DNA of 64,000 nucleotides from Nocardioides humilatus. GTDB taxonomy: Bacteria; Actinomycetota; Actinomycetes; Propionibacteriales; Nocardioidaceae. Both the position numbers and the translations under genes were made by a program. The notes beneath the pieces were generated by a model. The model searched no databases. It was not told the DNA's origin and saw only the letters and a list, made by a program, of their open reading frames with translations. Each line of letters opens with the position of its first letter. The first letter of the stretch is position 1. The stretch covers positions 372,001-436,000 of the forward strand of contig NZ_VUJV01000001.1 of assembly GCF_008373755.1 (NCBI RefSeq), in the 5' to 3' direction. Positions 26,858 through 37,444 of the stretch are shown here, piece after piece.

Positions 26858-27311
26858 CCGCTGCGCGGGCGGGTTCGTCTGCTTCGCTGACCAGGCGTCG
26901 CGGGCAGCCGGTGGCGCCCTCACCTTCGCAGCCCGGTGTGGGTGGGTTACTGATGTCGCGCTGGCGATCCTGCTGGGAGTGGCCGGACCGACCGCGGGCA
27001 CTCCCCGCCTCTCCCACGTGAACCGGCCCGTCACGCATGGGTAACCCCACCAGCCCGAGGCGCGGAGCGCGACCGCTCGCCGGCGGCCTGTCGTGCGAGA
27101 GGCGGCGCCGATGCTGGGGCACCTCCTGGGGATTCGGCTGCGACGCGCGCGGCTCGTGACCACGGCGGCGCGCAACCAGGCACTGGCCGTGCGCGGCGCA
27201 GACGCTAGGGGCCCCGGGAGGGCCCCAGCATCGGCGTCGCCCCTCGCGCCACCGAGGGAGCCACGCGGACACATCCGACTAGCGAAGCAGACGACCCCGC
27301 CCGCGAAGCGG
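26858..27311. mobile_element. Gene-free 454-bp segment bounded by 31-bp inverted repeats (possible MITE)
   Basis: Bases 26858-26888 and 27281-27311 are inverted repeats of each other with only two mismatches over 31 bp (both contain the inverted-pair core TCGTCTGCTTCGCT on one strand). Between them is no convincing reading frame. The left arm starts two bases after the stop of the EEP gene; the right arm ends two bases before the stop of glf. I see no obvious target-site duplication. It could be a non-autonomous transposon relic, or a duplicated terminator, since the right arm also folds alone (CCCGC-GAA-GCGGG). The interior carries a long imperfect hairpin. Confidence 0.5.
27107..27235. repeat. 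Long imperfect palindrome within the 454-bp segment
   Basis: The outer arms GCCGATGCTGGGGC (27107-27120) and GCCCCAGCATCGGC (27222-27235) are perfect inverses. Further inside, 27153-27170 pairs well with 27187-27204, and GGGGCCC/GGGCCCC (27208-27226) is a separate hairpin. The whole 129 bp could fold as one extended imperfect hairpin in DNA or RNA. Confidence 0.55.
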
Positions 27312-27313
27312 GA

Positions 27314-29691
<2,378 letters not shown>

Positions 29692-30489
29692 GCAGCACGA
29701 CCGCCAGCGCGATCAACCATGGCTTGAGCCGGACGAGCCAGTTGTCGCCGTAGCGGAAGTGCACCGCGAACAGGTTGCGGTACATGTAGTAGCCCTTCCA
29801 CCCGGCCAGGTCGTGCTGCTGGTCGAAGTCGAGCTGACGGACGAGTACGGCGTCGCGCACCGCCAGGATCGGGAAGCCGGCCCGCCGCGCGCGGATCGCG
29901 TAGTCGACGTCGTCGTAGAAGATGAAGTAGGACGGGTCGGGCAGACCGATGGCGTCGATGACGGCGCGCCGTACGAGGAAGCCCTCGAACGAGACGTTGT
30001 CGACCGGGACCGTCGCCGGCATGCTCGCACGGTCGGCGTAGGCCGAGTCGATGCTGGCCCGCTTGGGCCGGATCGCGAGCGGGTTGCGCAGGTCGAAGTG
30101 GACGGCGGCCTTCTCGACGAGTGCTCCGGTGAGGTCCTCCCGCACCGCGGTCAGGCAGCTGTTGTCGACCTCCAGCAGCCGCGTCAGGCAGTCGGGCCGA
30201 GGGACGACGTCGTCGTCCATCAGCCACATCGCGTCGAAGCCCTTGTCGTAGGCCGTCTTGAGCCCGAGGTGGAAGCCTCCGGCTCCGCCGAGGTTGTCGG
30301 TCGTGTGGATCGCGACCAGGTCGGGATTGGTCGACCTCTCGAGCACGGCGCGGGTGTCGTCGGTGCTGGCGTTGTTGACCACGATCACGCAGTCGGGTCG
30401 CCGGTCCAGCGCATCGAGGCCAGCCAGCATCCGCTCGAGGAGCGCGGCGCGGTTGTAGGTGACGACGACGACAGCGACGCGTTCGCCGG

Positions 30490-31416
30490 TCATGACAGGT
30501 ACCTCTCGTGCCCGGTGAAGTCGCCCCGCAGTCCGGCCCTCGCTGCGCGCGCACTCATGGCGATGCGGCTCGGCTGCGGCTTGGTCAGCAGGTAGAACCA
30601 GATCGTCTTCAACCAGAAGAGCAGCACGTGCGGCCACCCGCGGTAGGCGCGGAGGTTGAGCGTGTTGTTGCGTGCCATGCAGTAGTGCTTCAGGTCGCTC
30701 GGCGTGTGGTTGTAGGTGGTGCGGCCGAACATCATCGGGGTGCCGAGGTCGCCGACCGAGGGGTGGTGGACGACGGCGTCGACGACGGTCGCGATGCGCG
30801 CGCCGGCGGCTTCGGCCCGGAGCCGGTATTCGTGGTCGTCGCCCCAGATGAAGAACTCGGCCCGGGGGTAGCCGATCTCCTCGACGAGTGCACGCGTGAG
30901 GAGGACGCCGTTGAACGGGATCACGATGTCCTCGAGACGTCCCTCCTGCGCCGCGGCGCGTGCGGTCGGGAGGTCGTGGACCACGCGGGTGCCGCCGGGG
31001 AGCCGGATCGGGAAGACGAGACGGTCCGGGTCTGCCTCGTCGACGACGAGCGGGCCCCAGAAGTCGAGGTCGGTCTCCTGGAGCAGTCGGGCGAGGCATC
31101 CCGGGTCGGGAAGGCCGTCGTCGTCCATCAACCAGACGAGGTCGGCATCGGTCTCCTCGACCGCCCAGCGCAGGCCCTCGTGGAAGCCGCCAGCACCGCC
31201 CCGATTGCGGTCGAGCGTGCGATGGGCGAGCGCGCCGCTGGTGGCGGTGAGAGCAGAGCGAGCCTCGAATCCGAGGAGCCACTCCCCCGTGCCGTCGGTC
31301 GAGGCGTTGTCGATCACCAGGACCTGGGACACCTCGGGCACCTCGTGGAGCCGGTCGACCAGTCGCTGCAGCAGGGGCAGGCGGTTGTAGGTCACCACCA
31401 CCGCCACGATCCGCAC
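30490..31416 (-). CDS. GlfT1-like GT2 glycosyltransferase (first of pair)
   Basis: 308 residues. RIVAVVVTYNRLPLLQRL, DNASTDGTGEWL, LVWLMDDDGLPDPGC (DDD) and FFIWGDDHEYRLRAEAAG match the GlfT1 layout; NRGGAGGFHEGL is the conserved loop shared by both copies and by GlfT2. It is the promoter-proximal gene of a coupled pair. One copy may start the galactan and the other add a branch or different sugar; the sequence does not say which. It diverges from the inositol-phosphatase-like gene across 65 bp. Confidence 0.83.
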   Translation of the reverse strand: MRIVAVVVTYNRLPLLQRLVDRLHEVPEVSQVLVIDNASTDGTGEWLLGFEARSALTATSGALAHRTLDRNRGGAGGFHEGLRWAVEETDADLVWLMDDDGLPDPGCLARLLQETDLDFWGPLVVDEADPDRLVFPIRLPGGTRVVHDLPTARAAAQEGRLEDIVIPFNGVLLTRALVEEIGYPRAEFFIWGDDHEYRLRAEAAGARIATVVDAVVHHPSVGDLGTPMMFGRTTYNHTPSDLKHYCMARNNTLNLRAYRGWPHVLLFWLKTIWFYLLTKPQPSRIAMSARAARAGLRGDFTGHERYLS

Positions 31417-31481
31417 GGCCGCAACCCTACGGGTTAGCCCGCGGGCGACAGGCGCGACCTGCGCACCGATAGCGTGGGCGT

Positions 31482-32261
31482 GTGGACACCGACGCCGTGC
31501 TGAGGCTGATGCAGGACGTGGCGGAGCAGGTCATCACGCCCCGCTTCCGCGCACTGCAGGACCACCAGATCTCGGAGAAGAACCCCGGCGACCTGGTCAC
31601 CATCGCCGACCACGAGTCCGAGGTGCTGCTGACGGCGGCGCTCACCGAGGCCTACCCCGATGCCGTGGTGCTCGGCGAGGAGGCGCACGCGCAGGACCCG
31701 AGCCTCCTCGATCGCTTCAACGTGGCCGAGCACGGCTTCACGGTCGACCCCGTCGACGGCACCAAGAACTTCGTCCACGGCTCCCCCGACCACGCCGTGA
31801 TGATCGGCGAGGTGCGCGGCGGACAGGTCGTGCGCGGCTGGATCTGGCAGCCGCAGCACCAGGCTGCCTACGTCGCCGAGCGTGGCGTCGGCGCCTTCCT
31901 CAACGGTGAGCCGCTGACGATGGCGCCCCTGCCGAGCGGCAGCGACCAGCCGCCGTACCGCACCGCCCGGAGGGCGTGGGTCGGCCGCACCCTGCCCGGC
32001 CTCGGCGACCTCGAGCTCACCTGGGCCTGCTGCGGCGTCGACTACCCACGACTCATCGCCGGCGACGCCCGCACGCTCGTCTACAACCACAGCAAGCCGT
32101 GGGACCACCTCGCCGGCGCGCTGCTCGTCGAGGAGTCGGGCGGCGTGATCGGCACGATCGACGGCCGCCCCTTCCCGGCCCAGGGCCTGGGCGGCGGGCT
32201 GGTCAGCGCCCCCGACCAGCAGACCTACGACGCCGTCGTCAGCGCGCTAGCAAGCCGCTGA
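31482..32261 (+). CDS. Inositol-monophosphatase-family phosphatase
   Basis: 259 residues from GTG 31482. Metal site motifs are intact: GEEAHA, DPVDGTKNF and the C-terminal WDHLAGALLVEESGG. The family covers inositol-1-phosphatase, histidinol phosphatase (HisN) and fructose-1,6-bisphosphatase; sequence alone does not decide, but neither his genes nor glycolysis genes are near. In a glycan locus a role in polyol or sugar phosphate removal is plausible. Its end overlaps the LCP gene tail-to-tail by 15 bp. Confidence 0.85.
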   Translation: MDTDAVLRLMQDVAEQVITPRFRALQDHQISEKNPGDLVTIADHESEVLLTAALTEAYPDAVVLGEEAHAQDPSLLDRFNVAEHGFTVDPVDGTKNFVHGSPDHAVMIGEVRGGQVVRGWIWQPQHQAAYVAERGVGAFLNGEPLTMAPLPSGSDQPPYRTARRAWVGRTLPGLGDLELTWACCGVDYPRLIAGDARTLVYNHSKPWDHLAGALLVEESGGVIGTIDGRPFPAQGLGGGLVSAPDQQTYDAVVSALASR

Positions 32262-33683
32262 CAGATCGTCGGACTCGTTGGCGGCGTAGCCGTCGTTGAG
32301 CGAGCCAAGCGAGCCTCCGGTGACGGAGCCACCCTTCTTGCGCTTCTTGGCCGGCGGCGCGTCGCCCTCGGACCGGTCGATGGCCAGCTGGACCTTCTCC
32401 TGGACCAGGCCGATGTCGGGGTCGCCGGTGTTGATCATCGGCGGCACCAGCGAGAGCGTGGCAACCTTCTGGTCGCGCGCCTTGAGGGCGAGGTCGATGA
32501 ACCTGCTCGCCTCGGACGCCGGCATGTTGGTCGAGAACATGTCGCTGGAGGCCTTCGCCAGGTCGGAGAAGTGGGTCAGCACGGTCTCGGGGCTCAGCTG
32601 GTGGAGCATCGCGTTGAGGACGCACTTCTGGCGGGCCATCCGCGAGTAGTCGTCGGACCCTTCGCGAGCGCGGGCGAACCACAGCGCCTCGAAGCCGTTG
32701 AGCTTCTGCTTGCCCGGCTGGACGTAGCCCGTGACGTCGTCGCCGAGGCCGCCGATCGGGATCGGCTGGCGCACGTTGAGCGTCACGCCGCCGACCGCGT
32801 CGACGAGCTGCTTGAAGCCGGCGAGGTTGACCATCGCCCAGTAGTTGATCGTGAGGTCGGTGATGCCCTCGATCGCCATGATCGTGGCGTCGACGCCGGG
32901 GTTGTCGGAGTCGCCGAACAGGTCGGTATGGTCGCCGGCCCAGGTGCTGACGCCGTTGAGGTAGCAGCCGTCACAGTCGAAGCCCCGGGGGAACTGCTTG
33001 TCCATGACCGAGCCCTCGGCGAAGGGGAACTTGGCCAGGTTGCGCGGCAGGCCGATCAGCACGGTCTTGCCCGTCTTCGCGTCGATCGAGGCGACCGTCA
33101 TCGAGTCGGGCCGCAGGCCCCAGCGCCCGGCGCCGGAGTCGCCGCCGAGGAGCAGCACGTTGTAGCGGCCGTGGTGGGCACCGGTGACCTCGCCATCACC
33201 GAAGACGGCGATCACCCAGTCGCGGTGGATGTTGACGAGGTGGGCGCCGAAGAGCAGGGTGCCGGCGACACCGAAGCACAGGATGCCGTTGAGGCCGACC
33301 ACCGCGCGGCGGTGCTGGATGCGCAGGCTGAGCGGGTTGCCGATCCGCCAGGCGTCGATGAAGAGCCCGGCCCAGCCCAGGGCGCCGCCGATCAGCGCGA
33401 GCCAGAGCACGAGCAAGAGGTTGGCGTCGGTCCCGAGGCGGAAGGCGATCTTCCGGTCGAGGACGACCGCAACGAGGAGCACCGTCCCGACCAGCAGGGT
33501 GCCGAGCCAGATCCGAATCGCCACGCGGCCGATCTTCCGGTTGCCGGCGACCAGCTGGGCCGACCCCGGGACGACCAGCGTCATCGCCATCAGCGCGAGC
33601 GCGCGCCGAAAACGCACGCGGGCAGCCCGCTCGGCAACGCTCGTCTGGTGCGGCTGACCAGAGAGGGCCATGAGATCGACCAT
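32247..33683 (-). CDS. LytR-CpsA-Psr (LCP) glycopolymer transferase, multi-span
   Basis: 478 residues. ATG 33683 has AGGAGAG 10-11 bases upstream. The N-terminal ~155 residues contain about four membrane segments, more than the single one of Gram-positive LytR. The LCP domain follows: LLLGGDSGAGRWGLRPDSM, LIGLPRNL, FGDSDNPGVDA, YWAMVNLAGFKQLVDAVGGV and ARAREGSDDYSRMARQKCVL, which hold the Asp/Arg residues binding pyrophosphate lipid. It should attach the exported polymer to peptidoglycan. Low-complexity basic KKRKKGG near the end. Confidence 0.9.
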   Translation of the reverse strand: MVDLMALSGQPHQTSVAERAARVRFRRALALMAMTLVVPGSAQLVAGNRKIGRVAIRIWLGTLLVGTVLLVAVVLDRKIAFRLGTDANLLLVLWLALIGGALGWAGLFIDAWRIGNPLSLRIQHRRAVVGLNGILCFGVAGTLLFGAHLVNIHRDWVIAVFGDGEVTGAHHGRYNVLLLGGDSGAGRWGLRPDSMTVASIDAKTGKTVLIGLPRNLAKFPFAEGSVMDKQFPRGFDCDGCYLNGVSTWAGDHTDLFGDSDNPGVDATIMAIEGITDLTINYWAMVNLAGFKQLVDAVGGVTLNVRQPIPIGGLGDDVTGYVQPGKQKLNGFEALWFARAREGSDDYSRMARQKCVLNAMLHQLSPETVLTHFSDLAKASSDMFSTNMPASEASRFIDLALKARDQKVATLSLVPPMINTGDPDIGLVQEKVQLAIDRSEGDAPPAKKRKKGGSVTGGSLGSLNDGYAANESDDLSAAC

Positions 33684-33736
33684 GCGGGCGTCTCTCCTGC
33701 TGGGGGAAGTGAGCAGTGACCCGCTCAGTATCACCA

Positions 33737-33750
33737 GTCACACAGGTAAC
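33737..33750 (-). promoter_or_regulatory. GTnAC-type direct-repeat box upstream of the LCP gene
   Basis: Minus-strand sequence GTTACCTGTGTGAC, half-sites nine bases apart, 54 bp upstream of the LCP start. Same pattern and distance as the boxes at 4758 and 17939, again before an envelope gene. Confidence 0.35.
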
Positions 33751-33774
33751 AGCGCGCGCGACGCGCCGGTGAAG

Positions 33775-34767
33775 TCAGGCGGCGGCGAGCCGGGCGATCT
33801 CGTCGGCCGACGCGTTGCCTCCGGTGCACATCACGGCGACCCGAGACGGCTTGACCGGGGTGGCGAGCAGGCCGGCGAGGGCTGCTGCGCCCGCGCCCTC
33901 CGCGAGGGTGCCGGCGTGCGAGGCGAGCAGGCGAGCCGCGCCGTCGAGGTCGTCGTCGGAGACGAGCAGGAAGTCCTGGAGGCCGTGGCGGAGGTGGTCG
34001 AGCGTGGCCGGGTAGCCGTTGGAGGTCGCCAGCCCGGACGCCCGGGTGGTGGCGGGCGCGGTCTCGACGACGCCGGAGCGCCATGAGCGCCACACCGCAG
34101 GTGCGGCAGCCGACTGGACGCCGACGACCCGACAGCCGGGCGCGAGCGCGTCACGCACGAGGCAGGCGCCGACGGCGCCGGTGCCGCTGCCGATCGGCAC
34201 GAAGACGGCGTCGAGGTCGCGCGCCTGGCGGAACAGCTCGAGGTAGGCGGTCGCGTGACCGAGGATGATCCGCGTGTCCGTCGTGTCGACGTACGACGGC
34301 GCACCGGCGTCCCGCGCGAGGGACCGCGCGTGCGCGGCCGCCTCGCCGAGGGTCGCGCCGTGGATGACCACGTCGGCGCCGAGCGCCGCGACGGCCTCAC
34401 GCTTCACCGCGGGCGCACACAGGGGCATCACGACGGTCGCGCGGGTGCCGGCGAGCCGGGCGCCGTAGGCCACGGACTGGGCGTGGTTGCCGGTGGAGCA
34501 GGTGACCAGGCCTCGCTCGTGCTCGACCTCCGTGAGTCGGGCAGCGAGGTGCACGCCGCCGCGCACCTTGAAGGAGCCGGTCGGCAGCACGTGCTCGTGC
34601 TTGACGAGGACCTCGGCCCCGACAGCCAGGTCGAGCAGTGGGTGGGCCAGGAGGGGCGTCGGAGCGAGCTCACGGGCCACGACGTCGCCGGCTGCCAGGA
34701 TCGCGTCGAAGGTCAGCGCGGCGGGGGCGGCGAGGGTCGTGGTCAGCACCCGTCCAGGATCACCCAC
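33775..34767 (-). CDS. PLP-dependent threonine dehydratase-like enzyme
   Basis: About 330 residues. The PLP lysine lies in PTGSFKVRG, phosphate-binding glycine loop in PIGSGTGAVGA, and CSTGNHAQSVAYGARL is the serine/threonine dehydratase substrate-binding motif (SxGNHxQ). No regulatory ACT domain, so it resembles catabolic serine/threonine dehydratases or racemases. The start is uncertain between GTG 34767 and GTG 34749; neither has an ideally spaced ribosome site. The divergent LysR gene 46 bp away probably controls it. Confidence 0.82.
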   Translation of the reverse strand: MGDPGRVLTTTLAAPAALTFDAILAAGDVVARELAPTPLLAHPLLDLAVGAEVLVKHEHVLPTGSFKVRGGVHLAARLTEVEHERGLVTCSTGNHAQSVAYGARLAGTRATVVMPLCAPAVKREAVAALGADVVIHGATLGEAAAHARSLARDAGAPSYVDTTDTRIILGHATAYLELFRQARDLDAVFVPIGSGTGAVGACLVRDALAPGCRVVGVQSAAAPAVWRSWRSGVVETAPATTRASGLATSNGYPATLDHLRHGLQDFLLVSDDDLDGAARLLASHAGTLAEGAGAAALAGLLATPVKPSRVAVMCTGGNASADEIARLAAA

Positions 34768-34793
34768 CCCCTATCCATCGGTCCAATAGATCT

Positions 34794-34815
34794 TTTAGCG
34801 CATAATCATCGATAT
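34794..34815. promoter_or_regulatory. AT-rich intergenic stretch with a short dyad, candidate LysR site
   Basis: The only AT-rich patch of the 46-bp divergent region holds inverted arms ATCAT and ATGAT around CGAT just before the LysR start codon. Its position between a LysR gene and its divergent target fits autoregulation, but the dyad is short. Confidence 0.3.
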
Positions 34816-35695
34816 GATCGATGTACGCCGCCTGGAGGCTCTCGTGGCCCTCCACCGCACCGGGACCGTGTCGGCGGCCGCCGCCCAGCTCCACTACGGG
34901 CAACCGACGATCTCCCACCACCTGCGCCGGCTCGAGGTGGAGACGGGCAGCGTGCTGCTCCAGCGCGTCGGCCGCGGGCTCCGGCTCACCCCCGACGGCG
35001 AGCGCCTCGCGATCCGCGGCGCCGAGGTCCTCGCCCTCCTCGCCCGTGCCGAGGCCGAGCTCGATGCGTCGACCAGCCTTCAGGCCGGCCAGGTGCGGCT
35101 GGCGGCGTTCCCGTCGGCCGCCGCCACCCTCGTCCCCGCGGCCGTTTCGCTGCTTGCCCGACGCCACCCCGGGCTCGGGCTGGACCTCGTCGAGGCGGAG
35201 CCGCCGGAGGCCGCCGCCATGCTGCGCGCCGGCACGGTCGACATCGCGCTGACCTTCGCCTACCCCGACCAGCCCGAGGCCGACGGCGTCACCTCCGTCA
35301 CCGTCCACGAGGACCAGCTCTCGCTCGTCGTGCCGCGCGCACTCGACCCCGGCGACGGCCCGGTCGACCTCGCCGACTTCGCCGACACCCGATGGGTCAC
35401 CGGCTGTGAACGCTGCCGCGGTGAGCTGCTGGCGTTGTGCGAGCTGGCCGGCTTCACCCCACAGATCGCCTTCGCCAGTGACGACTACGTCGCCGTCCAG
35501 TCGCTGGTCGCGAGCGGGCTCGGCGTCACGGTGCTCCCCGGACTCGCCCTGCGAGCGCACCTGCACCCCGACGTCGCGCGGCGTCCGATCGGCGGAGCGG
35601 CCCGCGCCATCCAGATCACGACCTACGGCGCCCCGCCGCACCCGGCGGCCGTCGAGGCCGTCGCGGCCGTGCTGACCGAGGTCTCAGTGGCCTGA
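34814..35695 (+). CDS. LysR-family transcriptional regulator
   Basis: 293 residues. Residues 1-60 form the winged helix-turn-helix (RRLEALVALHRTGTVSAAAAQLHYGQPTISHHLRRLE), followed by the linker helix and a substrate-binding domain starting at ~90 (AGQVRLAAFPSAAATLVP). Likely regulates the divergent dehydratase-like gene, with an amino acid as effector; that is inferred from position. The stop overlaps the thioesterase end by 12 bp tail-to-tail. Confidence 0.92.
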   Translation: MIDVRRLEALVALHRTGTVSAAAAQLHYGQPTISHHLRRLEVETGSVLLQRVGRGLRLTPDGERLAIRGAEVLALLARAEAELDASTSLQAGQVRLAAFPSAAATLVPAAVSLLARRHPGLGLDLVEAEPPEAAAMLRAGTVDIALTFAYPDQPEADGVTSVTVHEDQLSLVVPRALDPGDGPVDLADFADTRWVTGCERCRGELLALCELAGFTPQIAFASDDYVAVQSLVASGLGVTVLPGLALRAHLHPDVARRPIGGAARAIQITTYGAPPHPAAVEAVAAVLTEVSVA

Positions 35696-36193
35696 GCGGC
35701 CGGCCTCGATCTCGGCCCGCTTGGCGAGCCGGTGGGCCCGCCGAATGTCGGCCTCGCGGATCCGGCGCTCGTCGTCAGGTGACTCGGGCTGGAGGGGCGG
35801 CACCAGGCGCGCCGCGCCCGATCCGTCGATCGCCACGAACACGAAGTAGGCCGAACCCACGTGCAGGCTCTCGGTCGTCGCGTCGTCCCACGGCTGGGTC
35901 TCGATCCGGACGCCGATCTCCATCGACGAGCGCCCCGCCCAGTTGATCTGCGCGAAGGTGCGCACGATGTCGCCGACGCGGACCGGCTCGAGGAAGGCCA
36001 TCTCGTCCAGTGCGGCGGTCACCGCCGGCCCGCCGCTGTGCCGCTGGGCGACGACACCGGCGGCCGAGTCGGCGAGCTTCACGATCTCACCGCCGTGGAT
36101 GTTGCCGAGCAGGTTGGCCTGCGCGCGGGAGGTCACGGTGGCCAGCTCGATCCGGGAGTATCCAGGAGTACGAGCCTCGAAGGTTGCGCTCAC
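35684..36193 (-). CDS. Acyl-CoA thioesterase (hotdog fold)
   Basis: 169 residues. NLLGNIHGGEIVKLADSAAGVVAQRHSG is the hotdog central helix with the catalytic-type Asp; FLEPVRVGDIVRTFAQINWAG is the following strand pair. Fits the YciA/BFIT cytosolic thioesterase group acting on medium/long acyl-CoA. GTG 36193 is only 24 bp from the divergent LCP start, so each promoter must lie partly inside the other gene or the start is slightly downstream. Confidence 0.87.
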   Translation of the reverse strand: MSATFEARTPGYSRIELATVTSRAQANLLGNIHGGEIVKLADSAAGVVAQRHSGGPAVTAALDEMAFLEPVRVGDIVRTFAQINWAGRSSMEIGVRIETQPWDDATTESLHVGSAYFVFVAIDGSGAARLVPPLQPESPDDERRIREADIRRAHRLAKRAEIEAGRSGH

Positions 36194-36217
36194 CCCCAGA
36201 CGGTAGCGTCGTGCACC

Positions 36218-37444
36218 ATGGCAGAGGGTCCACGAAACTCCGGCGGTCGCCCGGACCGTTCTGGCGGCGACTTCGACTGGATGTACGGCGACAAGCGGGC
36301 CACTCCGCCTCCGACCGACTCCGGCCCCGAGCCGACCCGGCTGTTGCCGGCCCAGCCGCGGCAGCCTGGGCCGCCGCCCCCGCCGCCGCCGACCCGCTCG
36401 GCAGGGCCGACCGGCCCGCCGCCGTACGCGCCTCCGCCGCAGGCCCCGCCTCCCGGCTTCACGCCCCCGCCCAGCGGCTCCTGGCGCCGTCCGAGTATCT
36501 GGCGGCGCCCCAAGACCTGGATCCGGATCGTGCTCGCCCTGGTGCTCCTGTGGGTGGTCTTCCTCGTCGCCGTACCGCTGTTCACGTGGTCGAAGGTCGA
36601 CAAGATCGCCTTTGAGCCGAAGGGCGACCGGCCCGGTGACCAGCCGGGCACCACCTACCTGATGGTCGGCAACGACTCGCGCTCCGGCCTGAGCGAGGAA
36701 CAGCGCAAGAAGTACGCGACCGGCAACCCCTCCAGCAGCCTCGCCGACACGATCCTGATGCTGCACACCGGCTCCGGTGGCCCCGACGTGCTGCTGTCGT
36801 TCCCCCGTGACTGGATCATCGACGGCCACAAGATCAACGGCCTGTGGGACCCCGGTGACCCGACCGCGCTGGTCAAGGCGCTGGAGGAGCAGACCGGAAT
36901 CCGCATCGACGAGTACGTCGAGATCGGCCTCGGCGGCGTCGCCGGGGTCGTCGACGCCGTCGGCGGGATCGAGATCTGCCCGAAGGAGAAGATCAAGGAC
37001 CCGAAGGCAGGCCTGAACCTCAAGAAGAAGGGGTGCCAGGAGGCGGACGGCGAGGTCGCTCTGGCCTACGCACGGACCCGTGCTACCACGCTCGGCGACC
37101 TTGACCGGGTCGGCCGCCAGCGCGAGGTGGTTGCCGCCATCGGCAAGAAGGTCCTCTCGCCCTGGTCGGTCCTCAACCCGATCCGCTACTGGAAGCTCAA
37201 CCAGGCGGTCCCGGACTTCTTCGCCTTCGGCGAGGGCACCGGGCCCGTGGCGATCGCCAAGTGGGCGCTCGCCATCGGCAAGGTGGGCAGCGACGGGCTC
37301 ACCTGCACGATGCCGGTCACCGACGGCTCGGCCAACACCCTCGACGAGAGCCGGGGCCGCCCGCTCTTCGACGCGATCATCGAGGATCGCACCGACGACA
37401 TCACCAAGAAGCAGTGCACGAAGGCAGGAGTACCGGGAAGTTGA
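36218..37444 (+). CDS. LCP-family protein with proline-rich cytoplasmic tail
   Basis: 408 residues from ATG 36218. Residues ~1-98 are cytoplasmic and proline-rich (runs of PPPPPP), one membrane segment at ~103-123 (IVLALVLLWVVFLVAVPLF), then the LCP domain: TYLMVGNDSR, LADTILMLHTG, LLSFPRDW, YVEIGLGGVAGVVDAVGGIEI, ALAYARTR and RVGRQREVVAAI. Attaches wall glycopolymers to peptidoglycan or caps a related lipid. Proline-rich tails on LCP proteins are often targets of Ser/Thr kinases or protein-binding sites; that is inferred. Its stop is shared with the start of the next gene (TTGA). Confidence 0.9.
   Translation: MAEGPRNSGGRPDRSGGDFDWMYGDKRATPPPTDSGPEPTRLLPAQPRQPGPPPPPPPTRSAGPTGPPPYAPPPQAPPPGFTPPPSGSWRRPSIWRRPKTWIRIVLALVLLWVVFLVAVPLFTWSKVDKIAFEPKGDRPGDQPGTTYLMVGNDSRSGLSEEQRKKYATGNPSSSLADTILMLHTGSGGPDVLLSFPRDWIIDGHKINGLWDPGDPTALVKALEEQTGIRIDEYVEIGLGGVAGVVDAVGGIEICPKEKIKDPKAGLNLKKKGCQEADGEVALAYARTRATTLGDLDRVGRQREVVAAIGKKVLSPWSVLNPIRYWKLNQAVPDFFAFGEGTGPVAIAKWALAIGKVGSDGLTCTMPVTDGSANTLDESRGRPLFDAIIEDRTDDITKKQCTKAGVPGS

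Noticed and set aside
25767-27272. A 501-codon minus-strand frame across the EEP gene and the 454-bp element
   Set aside because: It is antisense to a clear enzyme gene; its composition is the Arg/Gly/Ala-rich pattern of GC-rich antisense frames and no domain is visible.
26856-27313. Degraded transposase in the gap before glf
   Set aside because: None of the short frames there shows a DDE or HUH motif; only the inverted repeats suggest mobility.
36830-37023. Alternative minus-strand frames inside the second LCP gene
   Set aside because: They oppose a well-supported LCP domain and show no family motifs.
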